NCBI RefSeq assembly: GCF_019049655.1
Contig: NZ_JAFMOX010000063.1
Location: forward strand, 1-64,000
Direction: 5' to 3'
Source: Rahnella rivi
GTDB lineage: Bacteria > Pseudomonadota > Gammaproteobacteria > Enterobacterales > Enterobacteriaceae
Length of the DNA stretch: 64,000 bases
The position numbers and the translations under genes were made by a program. Positions 18,536-27,068 of the stretch are shown here, in pieces (position 1 is the first letter of the stretch; each line of letters begins with the position of its first letter). The notes under the pieces were generated by a model, which worked only from the letters and a program-made list of their open reading frames with translations, was not told the DNA's origin and ran no database searches.

Positions 18536-19637
18536 TTACAGCGTGACGCCGGGCGATGTGAAAATCAGCTGCCACGATCCCCGGCATCATCACGAGTTTT
18601 TACTGCTCAGTAACAGCGTGAACGGCTGGAAAGGCCACGTGCACGACCGGTCATGGTGGCTCACGCAGGAAAACCAGTGCCTGGAGATTTTTCAGCGCCA
18701 CGGCTACGACCTGCAAAGCGGCGTCTGGTTTTGTCTGATCAGCTGCCAGCGCCACGGCTGGGCGGGTATGGCGAACGCCACACTGCTGCTGGCGGAAGGT
18801 TTTGGCAAGAAGCAGCGCCAGTGCTGGCCGCCGGTGGCCGCAACCGATCTGCGTCAGCAAATTATCGAATGGTATTCCACCCATGCGGCGACCAGCCTGT
18901 ACGGTCTGCCGCTAAACAGCGCAGAAGTCGATACCCTTCAGCAACTTGAAGGGGCGGTGTCGATGATGCTGGAACACGCGCTGGCCCTGCAATCGCGCAG
19001 TCAGGCCCCCCTGCGCAATCTGCTCGACTATCTGCAATCGAGCCGACAAACGCTGCAAAAGCGTGCCCTGATGGCGAAACCGGCCGTGCCCGACGTCGCG
19101 CCTGCGCTGGTAACGCCTCCTGCAATGGTGCCGGTGATCAAACCGGCACCCTTGCCTGCGCCACGCCCATGGAAAGCCTGGCTTTGCGGCGGCGGCGTGG
19201 GCATTGCGGTCACGGTATGCGTGATGAGTACCATGAACTGGCTGGCGCAACCCTCAGCGGCGATCCGCCTGAATGCGCTCTGGCCTGGGAATGCATTCTC
19301 GGCCCGCTGGCAAAATCATCACACCGAACTGAGTGCCACGTTGCCGGACATCAACAGCTGGGCGCTGGTGAACAACCAGCTAAACAGTGTCGAGCTGCGT
19401 TTGCTGGAAGCTGAACAAAAGCGCAAACCCTATATGACGATTTCTGAGCTGAAAACCGCGATTTATCAGATGCGCCAGACACTCCAGCAGGGTGGCGAAC
19501 CGGTGCAGGCGCAGCTGGATGACCTGCAACGTAAGCTCGACAAACAGCAACCCGTCAGCAACGCCGAGATTAAACAAATTACTGAACATCTCGAGGCGTT
19601 AAACAGCCGGTTGATACTTTTAACGAATAAACAGTAG
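18522..19637 (+). CDS. VasL-like/TagA-like TssA-related membrane protein
   Basis: This 371-residue protein has an ImpA_N-like N-terminal half, with WWLTQENQCLEIFQRHGYDL and a tract ending in LLLAEGFGKKQ. A proline-rich linker, one membrane helix (AWLCGGGVGIAVTVCVMS, about residues 222-240) and a C-terminal coiled region follow. This layout fits VasL-type, TssA-related proteins such as TagA, which act as sheath stoppers or membrane anchors for the distal sheath end; the function here is inferred from the family. It overlaps tssH by 14 bases and closes the structural operon. Confidence 0.8.
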   Translation: MTKVNYSVTPGDVKISCHDPRHHHEFLLLSNSVNGWKGHVHDRSWWLTQENQCLEIFQRHGYDLQSGVWFCLISCQRHGWAGMANATLLLAEGFGKKQRQCWPPVAATDLRQQIIEWYSTHAATSLYGLPLNSAEVDTLQQLEGAVSMMLEHALALQSRSQAPLRNLLDYLQSSRQTLQKRALMAKPAVPDVAPALVTPPAMVPVIKPAPLPAPRPWKAWLCGGGVGIAVTVCVMSTMNWLAQPSAAIRLNALWPGNAFSARWQNHHTELSATLPDINSWALVNNQLNSVELRLLEAEQKRKPYMTISELKTAIYQMRQTLQQGGEPVQAQLDDLQRKLDKQQPVSNAEIKQITEHLEALNSRLILLTNKQ

Positions 19638-19774
19638 CCGCACAGAAAAAATCACAACGTTTTGGAATCAATATGCCTGACCATTAACCCGGCGGGCATA
19701 GCCGTTTCCAAATCAAAGGAAATATCGAAAGACACATTCACCTGATGATATTCATTGAATAAGGGATATATTAA

Positions 19775-20287
19775 ATGAAAAGATCGTTCCATCCTTATAC
19801 CCGCCCGTCGGCGCTGCCTGTGAAATCAAAATTCATTACTGAACAGGTTAAAACCTTTCTGGAACCGCCTTACTTTCTTTCTGAAAACAGCAATAAGGGA
19901 AATGTTTATTTCCATTATACTAATGAAGCCGGTATGCAGGGTATCAGACGCGATAACGCCATTAACGCCAGTAATAAAAATGAACATGGCCAGCCCGCAG
20001 GTTTATGCCGGATCTATCTGACTGATATTGCGCCGGAATTGATGAGGCAGAACAGTGCCCGTTATGCCCCGCTTATTTTCGGAAACGCCCCGTATCAGTC
20101 GTGGCAAAATAAAATTCGTTATTGTTATGTTCTGAATCTTTCCGGGCTAAGCCCCGAAAAAGGGGACGGAGAACATATCTTTTACCTTAAAGACATCCCC
20201 TTCCTGCCGATACATTACAGACTCAATGGTCAGCTGATTAACAGAGTCATCGCCCGTAAAAATGTCGCAACAGGATTGGTCATATAA
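19775..20287 (+). CDS. ART-HYD1-type ADP-ribosyltransferase toxin, candidate T6SS effector
   Basis: The 170-residue protein has an approximately 40-residue non-conserved start, then HYT at residues 47-49 in the context YFHYTNEAGMQGI, and IYLTDIAP at 80-87 (Y81, D84). This matches the His-Tyr-Asp signature of HYD1-containing ADP-ribosyltransferase toxins. The later segments CYVLNLSGLSP and HIFYLKDIPFLPI fit the rest of that fold. It has no signal peptide or membrane segment. It lies 137 bp after the T6SS structural operon on the same strand, with its own AAGGG site. It is AT-richer than the tss genes, which suggests recent acquisition. No immunity gene is evident next to it. Confidence 0.72.
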   Translation: MKRSFHPYTRPSALPVKSKFITEQVKTFLEPPYFLSENSNKGNVYFHYTNEAGMQGIRRDNAINASNKNEHGQPAGLCRIYLTDIAPELMRQNSARYAPLIFGNAPYQSWQNKIRYCYVLNLSGLSPEKGDGEHIFYLKDIPFLPIHYRLNGQLINRVIARKNVATGLVI

Positions 20288-20310
20288 ATGTGATGGCATT
20301 AACCCTGAAC

Positions 20311-20342
20311 AATGTACGGAGCAATATTTTGCTCCGTACATT
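20311..20342. terminator. 14-bp perfect inverted repeat between toxin and hydrolase genes
   Basis: AATGTACGGAGCAA and its exact complement are separated by loop TATT, lying between the convergent toxin and hydrolase genes. It can act in either direction, although neither side has a long U-tract. A role as bidirectional terminator is the simplest reading. Confidence 0.55.
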
Positions 20343-20417
20343 GAGTATGCCCTTTCCACGGTGTTATTGAGGCAAACACGTGCCAGCCGCTCTATTCCGT
20401 GGAAAAAATAACGCACT

Positions 20418-21446
20418 TTATTTCAGGTTTTGTTTAAAGAATGACGTCAGTTTTGCAAAAGGGATCAGATCGGTGCGGTCGTAGAGGTCAACATGACCCG
20501 CACCGGGTACGATAACTAACTCTTTCGGCTGACCGGCAAGTTTGTAGGCATCTTCACTGAATTCCCTGGAGTGCGCGTTTTCGCCGGTGATAAACAGCAT
20601 TGGCCGCGGTGAAATCGTTTCGATATCGTTGAACGGATAAAAGTTCATAAACTTGACGTTGCTGGTCAGCGTCGGGTGCGTCGTCAGCGCCGGGGAAGAT
20701 CCTTTGGGTGTGAATTCCCCGCGCGGCGTGCGGTAAAAATCGTAGAACTCTTTCGCCACCGGCGGCGTGTCCGCATCGATTTTATGCACTGTACCGCTGG
20801 TATAGCGTATTTCGCCGCCGGTGAATTCGCTGTAACGCTGCTGCGCCGCCTGTTCAATAATGTCCTTACGCTGCGCCAGCGTGAGTGAATGATTGAGTGC
20901 GTGACGGTTCACCGCCCCCATGTCATACATGCTGACGGTAGCAATGGCCCGCATGCGCGGATCAATTTTCGCCGCGCTGATCACAAAGCTGCCGCTGCCG
21001 CAGATACCCAGCGCGCCAATCCGGTTTCTGTCGATATCCGGGCGCGTACCGAGGTAATCCACTGCGGCGCTGAAATCTTCAGCGTAAATATCTGGTGCGA
21101 CGGCGTTACGCGGTTTCCCTTCACTTTCGCCCCAGAAAGAGAGATCGATAGCCAGCGTCACAAAACCTTGTTCAGCCAGTTTCTGTGCATAGAGATTGGA
21201 ACTTTGTTCTTTCACCGCCCCCATCGGATGCCCCACCACAATGGCCGGATACCTGGCATTCTTATCCCTGTCTTTTGGCATAAACAGATTTCCGGTGACC
21301 TCCATCTGATACTGATTTTTAAACGTCACCTTTTGCTGCGTCACTTTGTCGCTTTTGTAAAAGTTATCTGCACCGCCAGACATATCGGCGCCGGTGGCGG
21401 CAAACGAGCTGATTAACAGCCCGACCAACATAGAAAAAATTTTCAT
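20418..21446 (-). CDS. Exported alpha/beta hydrolase, dienelactone-hydrolase-like
   Basis: The 342-residue protein starts MKIFSMLVGLLISSFAATGA, a cleavable signal peptide, so it is periplasmic. It has an alpha/beta-hydrolase core with the nucleophile elbow GICGSGS (Cys149 where many relatives have Ser). A later PGAGHVDLYDR segment supplies the probable catalytic His. The Cys nucleophile resembles dienelactone hydrolases, but the substrate is unknown. The start at 21446 has a GAGG site. The upstream in-frame extension to 21539 is not signal-like and was rejected. The MFS gene behind it on the same strand ends 67 bp away, so they may be co-transcribed. Confidence 0.85.
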   Translation of the reverse strand: MKIFSMLVGLLISSFAATGADMSGGADNFYKSDKVTQQKVTFKNQYQMEVTGNLFMPKDRDKNARYPAIVVGHPMGAVKEQSSNLYAQKLAEQGFVTLAIDLSFWGESEGKPRNAVAPDIYAEDFSAAVDYLGTRPDIDRNRIGALGICGSGSFVISAAKIDPRMRAIATVSMYDMGAVNRHALNHSLTLAQRKDIIEQAAQQRYSEFTGGEIRYTSGTVHKIDADTPPVAKEFYDFYRTPRGEFTPKGSSPALTTHPTLTSNVKFMNFYPFNDIETISPRPMLFITGENAHSREFSEDAYKLAGQPKELVIVPGAGHVDLYDRTDLIPFAKLTSFFKQNLK

Positions 21447-21513
21447 CGAAATATCCTCAACAGGAGTGGTATGGGTTGGGCATCCGTTCGCCCGGTAAAA
21501 AGTGAATATGTCG

Positions 21514-22701
21514 TCAGTGTTGTGTGCGTGATGTAACAAATGTCAGACAGGCCGCCAGAGTCAGCAGAACGCCGCTGATGGCGAAGGTGGTTTGCCAGCC
21601 CGCAGAGTCAAAAGCCAGCCCTCCGGCGGTAGAACCCAGCGCGATGGAAAGTTGCACCACCGCGACCATCAGCCCGCCGCCCGCTTCGGCGTTGTCGGGA
21701 AAGGTCCGCGCTACCCATGACCACCACCCGACCGGTGCCGCCGTCGCCACCAGCCCCCAAAGGCCCAGCAGCGGCGCGACAATCCAGAGCCGGTGACCCG
21801 TCAGCATCAGCATCACGGCAATGGCCGTCATCATCAGCGGGATCGACATCAGCGTCAGATAAAAGCCTTTGCGCAGAAAAACGCCGATGATCAGGGTGCC
21901 AATAAAACCGGCCATGCCGATGGTCAGCAAAATCAATGACAACGTGGAGACGTCAACCCCGGTCACCGTTTCAAGAAACGGGCGCAGGTAGGTAAAGAGC
22001 GCGAATTGCCCCATAAAGAAAAGCCCGCACGCCGCCATCCCGGTGGCAACCTGCGGTTTTCTGAGCAGGCGTAACACATTTCCGGCCTTTTTTTCTTCCG
22101 CCGCCGTTTTCATGGAAGGCAGGCTGACGCACTGCCAGATAAAAACCACCAGCGCGACCGGCACCAGGCAAAAGAATGCGCCGCGCCAGCCCATCACCGA
22201 CCCCAGATAACTGCCGAGCGGTGCGGCGATCACCATCGCCAGCGCGTTGCCGCCGTTGAATATCGCCAGGGCGCGGGGCACCTGATCCCTTGGCACCAGC
22301 CGGATAGCCAGCGCCGCCGACATCGACCAGAAGCCGCCGATGACGACGCCAATCAGTGCGCGCCCAACCATGTAAGTCAGGTAATCAGGGGCCAGGGCTA
22401 TCACCACGCCGGAAACAGCCATCAGGGTCGTCAGCCCTAAAAGCAGAATTTTTCGGTCAATATTTCCGGCCAGTGTTGAGATCAACAAACTGGTCAACAC
22501 CGCCAGCGCACCGGAGATGGCGATCCCCTGCCCGGCCAGCCCCTCGCTGATACCCAGATCGCGGGAAACCGGTGACAGCAGGCTGACGGGCATAAACTCC
22601 GACGCAACCAGCGCAAAAACGCACAGGGTAATCGCCCATACCCCGTTCCAGTGCGCGGCCCGATGTTGGTCAGGCAGCGCGTTTTCAACGGCAGATGGCA
22701 C
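21514..22701 (-). CDS. NepI-like major facilitator efflux transporter
   Basis: This 12-helix MFS protein of the DHA1 drug/metabolite efflux type is about 395 residues long. Sequence such as DLGISEGLAGQ and IGGFWSMSAALAIRLVP closely follows E. coli NepI, an inner-membrane purine-ribonucleoside exporter; substrate identity here is inferred. I prefer the GTG start at 22701: it follows AAGGAAGGAA and places the N-terminus as in NepI. An ATG at 22743 is in frame but lacks a ribosome site. It is divergent from a LysR-type regulator that probably controls it. Confidence 0.85.
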   Translation of the reverse strand: MPSAVENALPDQHRAAHWNGVWAITLCVFALVASEFMPVSLLSPVSRDLGISEGLAGQGIAISGALAVLTSLLISTLAGNIDRKILLLGLTTLMAVSGVVIALAPDYLTYMVGRALIGVVIGGFWSMSAALAIRLVPRDQVPRALAIFNGGNALAMVIAAPLGSYLGSVMGWRGAFFCLVPVALVVFIWQCVSLPSMKTAAEEKKAGNVLRLLRKPQVATGMAACGLFFMGQFALFTYLRPFLETVTGVDVSTLSLILLTIGMAGFIGTLIIGVFLRKGFYLTLMSIPLMMTAIAVMLMLTGHRLWIVAPLLGLWGLVATAAPVGWWSWVARTFPDNAEAGGGLMVAVVQLSIALGSTAGGLAFDSAGWQTTFAISGVLLTLAACLTFVTSRTQH

Positions 22702-22939
22702 ATTTCCTTCCTTTTTCAACGCTAAATGATGAATTTTTGGCAAGCACCGCCCGGTCTTTATTCACGGGAATAAAAACTGAAATAACATGAAGTTAAAGGG
22801 ATAACGCCGGGAAAGTATTTCCTGTTTTGCGGACGTTATTGCTTGCCGGAAATTCTACAGGGCGGGTATATTCTTACTAGGTAATGAATCCTTAATGGGC
22901 TTATAAGCCCTGCTTATTAATAGAAGGACGGAAGCTGTG
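22702..22939. promoter_or_regulatory. Divergent promoter region, NepI-like pump / LysR regulator
   Basis: This AT-rich interval separates divergently read transporter and regulator genes. LysR regulators usually bind such shared regions. I cannot assign a specific T-N11-A operator with confidence. Its right end holds the AGGACGGAAG ribosome site of the regulator. Confidence 0.5.
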
Positions 22940-23827
22940 ATGAAACGTAATTTCAATGATCTGATCGCTTTTATCACGGTCGCCCGTGAAGGGAGTTTTA
23001 CCCGCGCTGCCGCGCTGCTCGGGGTCACGCAACCGGCGCTGAGCCAGACCATTACCGCTCTGGAAAATCAAATGGACATTCGCCTGCTCACGCGCACGAC
23101 CAGAAATGTGTCGCCGACGGCGGCGGGAGAAAGGCTATTGCTGGCGATTGGCTCACACTTTGACGAGATTGAAGCCGGGCTGGATATGCTGACCGAGATG
23201 CGAGATAAACCGGCCGGTACCGTACGTATCACCTGCGGCCCGCACGTGCTTAAAACCCTGCTGATGCCAAAACTGTCGCCGTTATTACGCGAATACCCCG
23301 ACATCCGGCTGGAATTTGATGCCAACCACGGCTTTCGTAATATCGTCGCCGATAAGTTTGACGCCGGTGTGCGCCTGGGTGACACCATCGATAAAGACAT
23401 GATCGCGATGCCCGTCAGCCCCGCCTTGCGCATGGCGGCGGTGGCTTCCCCGGCGTATTTTGCGAAACATCCGCTGCCGCAGACGCCGCATGACCTGCTG
23501 CAACACAACTGCATGAATATGCGCCAGACCACGTCCGGCGGGCTTTATGTCTGGGAGTTTGATAACGAAGAGGGGCCGGTCAACGTGCGGGTGAACGGGC
23601 AACTGACCTTTAATACTTCCGCCCCTATGGTGGATGCGGCGCTGGCCGGTCTGGGCATTGCGTTTTTACCGGAAGAAGAGTTTGCGCCGCACATCGAAGA
23701 AGGCCGCCTGCTGCGGGTGCTCGATGCCTGGTGCCTGCCGTTTCCCGGTTACTACCTCTATTACCCCAGCAGAAAACAGCATTCACCGGCATTTTCGCTG
23801 GTGATGGCGGCGCTGAAACTCGACTGA
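22940..23827 (+). CDS. LysR-family transcriptional regulator
   Basis: The 295-residue protein has an N-terminal winged-helix domain (FITVAREGSFTRAAALLGVTQPALSQTI) and a LysR substrate-binding domain with the AVASPAYFAKHPLP pattern of the YafC/DmlR-like subgroup. ATG 22940 is chosen over the adjoining GTG 22937. It is divergent from the NepI-like exporter and likely regulates it. It is convergent with the AraC-type gene, with only eight bases between their stop codons. Confidence 0.9.
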   Translation: MKRNFNDLIAFITVAREGSFTRAAALLGVTQPALSQTITALENQMDIRLLTRTTRNVSPTAAGERLLLAIGSHFDEIEAGLDMLTEMRDKPAGTVRITCGPHVLKTLLMPKLSPLLREYPDIRLEFDANHGFRNIVADKFDAGVRLGDTIDKDMIAMPVSPALRMAAVASPAYFAKHPLPQTPHDLLQHNCMNMRQTTSGGLYVWEFDNEEGPVNVRVNGQLTFNTSAPMVDAALAGLGIAFLPEEEFAPHIEEGRLLRVLDAWCLPFPGYYLYYPSRKQHSPAFSLVMAALKLD

Positions 23828-23835
23828 GGGGCGCG

Positions 23836-24738
23836 TCACTGGCTCTCGCGCACGTTGATCACCTTACGCAGTTGCGCCACATCTTTCAGCGGAGGCAGCC
23901 CGAAAATGCGCGCATAGTCGCGGTTAAACTGCGGCACACTCCGGTAGCCCACTTCCTGAGCCACATAAGTGACGCTCTGCTGACGGCCTAAAAGCAGCGT
24001 TCGGGCATGGAGCAGCCGGACGCGTTTCTGATACTGCAACGGGCTCATGGCCGTTACCGCCTTGAAGTGCCGGTGAAACGCCGAAACGCTCATCGCCTCG
24101 CGCCCGGCCAGGGTTTCAACCACAAATTCTTCGGCAAAATGGTGCCTCAGCCACTGGATAGCGTTGCTGATCCTCGCCAGCATGGTACCCGGCGAGGCAA
24201 TATCTCTGAGCATCCAGCCGTGAGGGCCTTTGAGAACATGATAAAGAATTTCACGCTCATAGCCCGGCGCGAGAGCGGGAATATCCTCAGGCGTTTTCAT
24301 CAGACGCAGCATTCTCACCCAGGCATCAAGCAACTCCGGCGTGACTGACGCCACCGAGAACCCGCCTTCCGGCCTGCCCCTCATCTGCGAATGCGGTAAA
24401 TCATCCAGCAAGGTGGCAACGCGCTGGGGATCGATGGTCAGGCTCACGGCCAGATAAGGTTCGCCGGTCAATGCCGGGTGAACTGCGCCCACCGCCGGCA
24501 AATCCACTGACATGACAAAGTAAGAGGCAGGGTCGTAATTAAAGACCTTCTCCCCCACCGTCATCGTTTTACTTCCTCTGAGGATCAGGTTGATCATCGG
24601 CTCATAGACTGCGGCCAGCGCCGCCGCCGGGACTTTCCCCTGCACCATAGCAACGCGCGGGATCCCGGTTTCTGTTCGCCAGTTCCCGGCATGAGCGGCC
24701 AGTCCGCGCAGTTCATCAAGTTGGGATTGCAAATCCAT
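23836..24738 (-). CDS. AraC-family regulator with AraC_N cupin domain
   Basis: The 300-residue protein combines an N-terminal AraC_N (cupin-like) domain, including VYEPMINLILRGSKTM, with two C-terminal helix-turn-helix motifs (MSVSAFHRHFKAVTAMSPLQYQKR and YVAQEVGYRSVPQFNRDY, the first abbreviated by family description at about residues 215-245). This is the YqhC-like arrangement, whose members respond to aldehydes. The gene is divergent from an SDR/VOC gene pair, its likely target. Confidence 0.88.
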   Translation of the reverse strand: MDLQSQLDELRGLAAHAGNWRTETGIPRVAMVQGKVPAAALAAVYEPMINLILRGSKTMTVGEKVFNYDPASYFVMSVDLPAVGAVHPALTGEPYLAVSLTIDPQRVATLLDDLPHSQMRGRPEGGFSVASVTPELLDAWVRMLRLMKTPEDIPALAPGYEREILYHVLKGPHGWMLRDIASPGTMLARISNAIQWLRHHFAEEFVVETLAGREAMSVSAFHRHFKAVTAMSPLQYQKRVRLLHARTLLLGRQQSVTYVAQEVGYRSVPQFNRDYARIFGLPPLKDVAQLRKVINVRESQ

Positions 24739-24870
24739 ATCCTGCCTCAGCGGTAAAGGGGTGCGGGGAGCTTAAAGCAGAAACAGGCAAGAATCGAGCA
24801 GGAACGCAGAAGCCTCAGCCGGTGCCTTTCTTTAGTCTTACTGCACACCCACACAACGAGAGTCAACATC
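24739..24870. promoter_or_regulatory. Divergent promoter region, AraC regulator / SDR-VOC operon
   Basis: A 132-bp interval lies between the AraC-type regulator and the SDR gene, both reading outward. It should carry both promoters and the regulator's site. I could not identify a specific operator by eye. Confidence 0.4.
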
Positions 24871-25614
24871 ATGAAAGTCATTCTTATCACAGGCGGAAGC
24901 ACCGGCATCGGGGCAAGTTCAGCAATTGAGTGCGCAGCAAAAGGAATGGGGGTGATACTGACCTGGCATCGCCACCCGGAAGCGGCTGACGAGGTGGTCA
25001 GGCAAATCGTCGCCGCCGGAGGCAAAGCCGTGGCAATGCAGCTTGATGTTTCCCGTACACAGACGTTTGCTGCCTTTCGTACACAACTCGCGGCAGTGCT
25101 GGAAGATTTCTGGCAACGCCGTAATTTTGATGTGCTGATCAATAACGCCGGTTTTGGCCTGTTTAACCCGATTGAAACCGTGACTGAAAATGAGTTCGAC
25201 AACCTGTTTAACGTCCATCTGAAAGGCCCGTTCTTCCTGACGCAGACGCTGTTGCCGTTGCTCACTGATGGCGGCCACATTGTCAATGTGACCAGCGCCA
25301 CCACCCGCGTTACAACGTCCGGCGTTGCGCCTTATGCCGCCTTTAAAGGCGGGCTTGAGGTACTGACGCGTTATATGGCAAAAGAGTTTGGCCCGCGTCG
25401 CATTCGCGCAAATTCGGTTTCGCCCGGCGCAATCCGGACCGGGCTGGGCGGTGGCCTCAACGATGAGCTGGAAACATTGCTGGCGTCGCAAACCGCACTG
25501 GGCCGCGTCGGCGAACCGGACGATGTAGGAAAGGCGATCGCAGGGTTGATTTCGGATGACAGCCGCTGGATCAATGCGCAGTCCATTGAAGTCGCCGGTG
25601 GCTACCACATTTAA
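24871..25614 (+). CDS. SDR-family NAD(P)-dependent oxidoreductase
   Basis: This is a classical short-chain dehydrogenase/reductase of 247 residues. The cofactor loop TGGSTGIG is at 8-15 and NNAG at 91-94. Catalytic Ser is near 142, with Tyr155 and Lys159 in YAAFK. The substrate cannot be read from sequence. It is followed after 17 bp by a VOC-family gene, with which it likely forms a two-gene operon controlled by the divergent AraC regulator. Confidence 0.9.
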   Translation: MKVILITGGSTGIGASSAIECAAKGMGVILTWHRHPEAADEVVRQIVAAGGKAVAMQLDVSRTQTFAAFRTQLAAVLEDFWQRRNFDVLINNAGFGLFNPIETVTENEFDNLFNVHLKGPFFLTQTLLPLLTDGGHIVNVTSATTRVTTSGVAPYAAFKGGLEVLTRYMAKEFGPRRIRANSVSPGAIRTGLGGGLNDELETLLASQTALGRVGEPDDVGKAIAGLISDDSRWINAQSIEVAGGYHI

Positions 25615-25631
25615 TGACGGACGGAGGTTCT

Positions 25632-26036
25632 ATGCTCGATCACATTTTTGTTTCAGTGCGTGATGTTGACCGTTCGGTCAGGTTTTACACCGCCGCTCTG
25701 GCACCGCTTGGCATCACCTCGCGGGTCGATTACGACGGCAAAGACGGGCCGCCGGGGCACCCTGACCTCACCGGTTTTGGTGCACATGGCCGGATATTTT
25801 TCTGGCTGCGGCAGGCAAAAGCCACCGGCGATGCCTCGCATATCGGCTTTGTCGCCAGCAGTAAGGCCATGGTGGATGAGGCGTACGCCGCCGCAATCAA
25901 CGCCGGGGCGAAGGATAACGGCGCGCCGGGCGCACGTCTTTATTACGATCCGCGCTATTACGCCGCCGGTGTGGTCGATCCTGACGGCTATACCCTGGAG
26001 TTTGTCTACAAAAGCTGGCAGCACGACCAGCCCTGA
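25632..26036 (+). CDS. VOC (glyoxalase/bleomycin resistance) family protein
   Basis: The 134-residue VOC-fold protein starts MLDHIFVSVRDVDRSVRFYT, the typical first beta-alpha unit, and ends with VVDPDGYTLEFVYK, which supplies the last metal-ligand Glu of the fold. ATG 25632 has a strong GGAGG site, so the slightly longer reading from 25614 is rejected. Its enzymatic role is unknown. It is paired with the upstream SDR gene. Confidence 0.88.
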   Translation: MLDHIFVSVRDVDRSVRFYTAALAPLGITSRVDYDGKDGPPGHPDLTGFGAHGRIFFWLRQAKATGDASHIGFVASSKAMVDEAYAAAINAGAKDNGAPGARLYYDPRYYAAGVVDPDGYTLEFVYKSWQHDQP

Positions 26037-26059
26037 AGGCACGCACCGCTGACGTGGAG

Positions 26060-26974
26060 TCAGCGGTGACAACGGAGGTTCTCCTCCTGCACAAAATCGA
26101 TAAATGCCCGCAACGGCGCAGGGATCAGACGGCGATCGTTGTAGTAAAGATAGGGCCCGGAAAACGACAGCCACCACGGCTGTAAGATGGGTTCCAGCTC
26201 ACCGCTGGCAAAGGCGGGTTGCAGCCAGTCTTCAAACAGATAGAGAATGCCGCCGCCCGCTTTCGCGGTATCCACCGCCAGATCCACCGCGCCGCCGACG
26301 CTGACCACCAGCGGGCCGCTGACCTGTACGCTGAGATTTTCCCCTTCCCGCTCAAACTCCCAGGCAGTCATGATGCCGCTGGCATAACGGCCACGCAGGC
26401 AGGCGTGCTTCATCAGATCACGCGGGTGTGCGGGTCTGCCATGACGATCGAGATAATCCGCAGACGCAGCGGCGGCAAAACGCTGACGGCGCGGGCCGAT
26501 GGGGATCGCCACCACGTCCTGTTCGAGACATTCGTCATAGCGGATACCGGCATCGCAACCGTCGCGAAACACATCCTGCACATTGCTTTCGGCGATGATC
26601 TCCAGCTGGATATCCGGATAACGTTGTAAAAACGCCGGCACCAGCGCGGGGAGAATCAGGCGCGTGGCGCTGACCGGCACGTTCAGCCGCAGCGTGCCGC
26701 CCGGCGTGTTGCGATAACGATTGATGGCGTCCAGCGCGGCATCGACCTCATTCATGGCCGGTAACAGGCGTTCCATCAGCGCCCGGCCTGCTTCGGTCAG
26801 CACGACGGTGCGCGTGGTGCGATGAAACAGGCGGATGCCGAGTTGCTGTTCCGCACGGCGCACGGCATCACTTAGCCGGGAGGCATTGCTGCCGGTGACC
26901 CGCGCCGCTTCCCGAAATCCCCCGGCTTTCGCCACTTCCACCACGGCATGCAGCAGAGCGATGTCCATTGGCAT
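26060..26974 (-). CDS. LysR-family transcriptional regulator
   Basis: This LysR regulator of about 304 residues has the N-terminal DNA-binding domain (VAKAGGFREAARVTGSNASRLSDAVR) and an effector domain with a WEFEREGENLSVQVSGPLVV segment. ATG 26974 is favoured by an upstream GAGG; ATG 26968 is possible. It is divergent from the PdxI gene, whose promoter shares the 94-bp gap, so regulation of that gene is the natural inference. Confidence 0.9.
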   Translation of the reverse strand: MPMDIALLHAVVEVAKAGGFREAARVTGSNASRLSDAVRRAEQQLGIRLFHRTTRTVVLTEAGRALMERLLPAMNEVDAALDAINRYRNTPGGTLRLNVPVSATRLILPALVPAFLQRYPDIQLEIIAESNVQDVFRDGCDAGIRYDECLEQDVVAIPIGPRRQRFAAAASADYLDRHGRPAHPRDLMKHACLRGRYASGIMTAWEFEREGENLSVQVSGPLVVSVGGAVDLAVDTAKAGGGILYLFEDWLQPAFASGELEPILQPWWLSFSGPYLYYNDRRLIPAPLRAFIDFVQEENLRCHR

Positions 26975-27068
26975 TGTGCGTAACCTCGTACAGTTTGTCC
27001 TGATTTCACCGGATAGTTGCACAGCCAGTTGCCCGATACAATGAATGAACACACACAGGAGAACCCCC

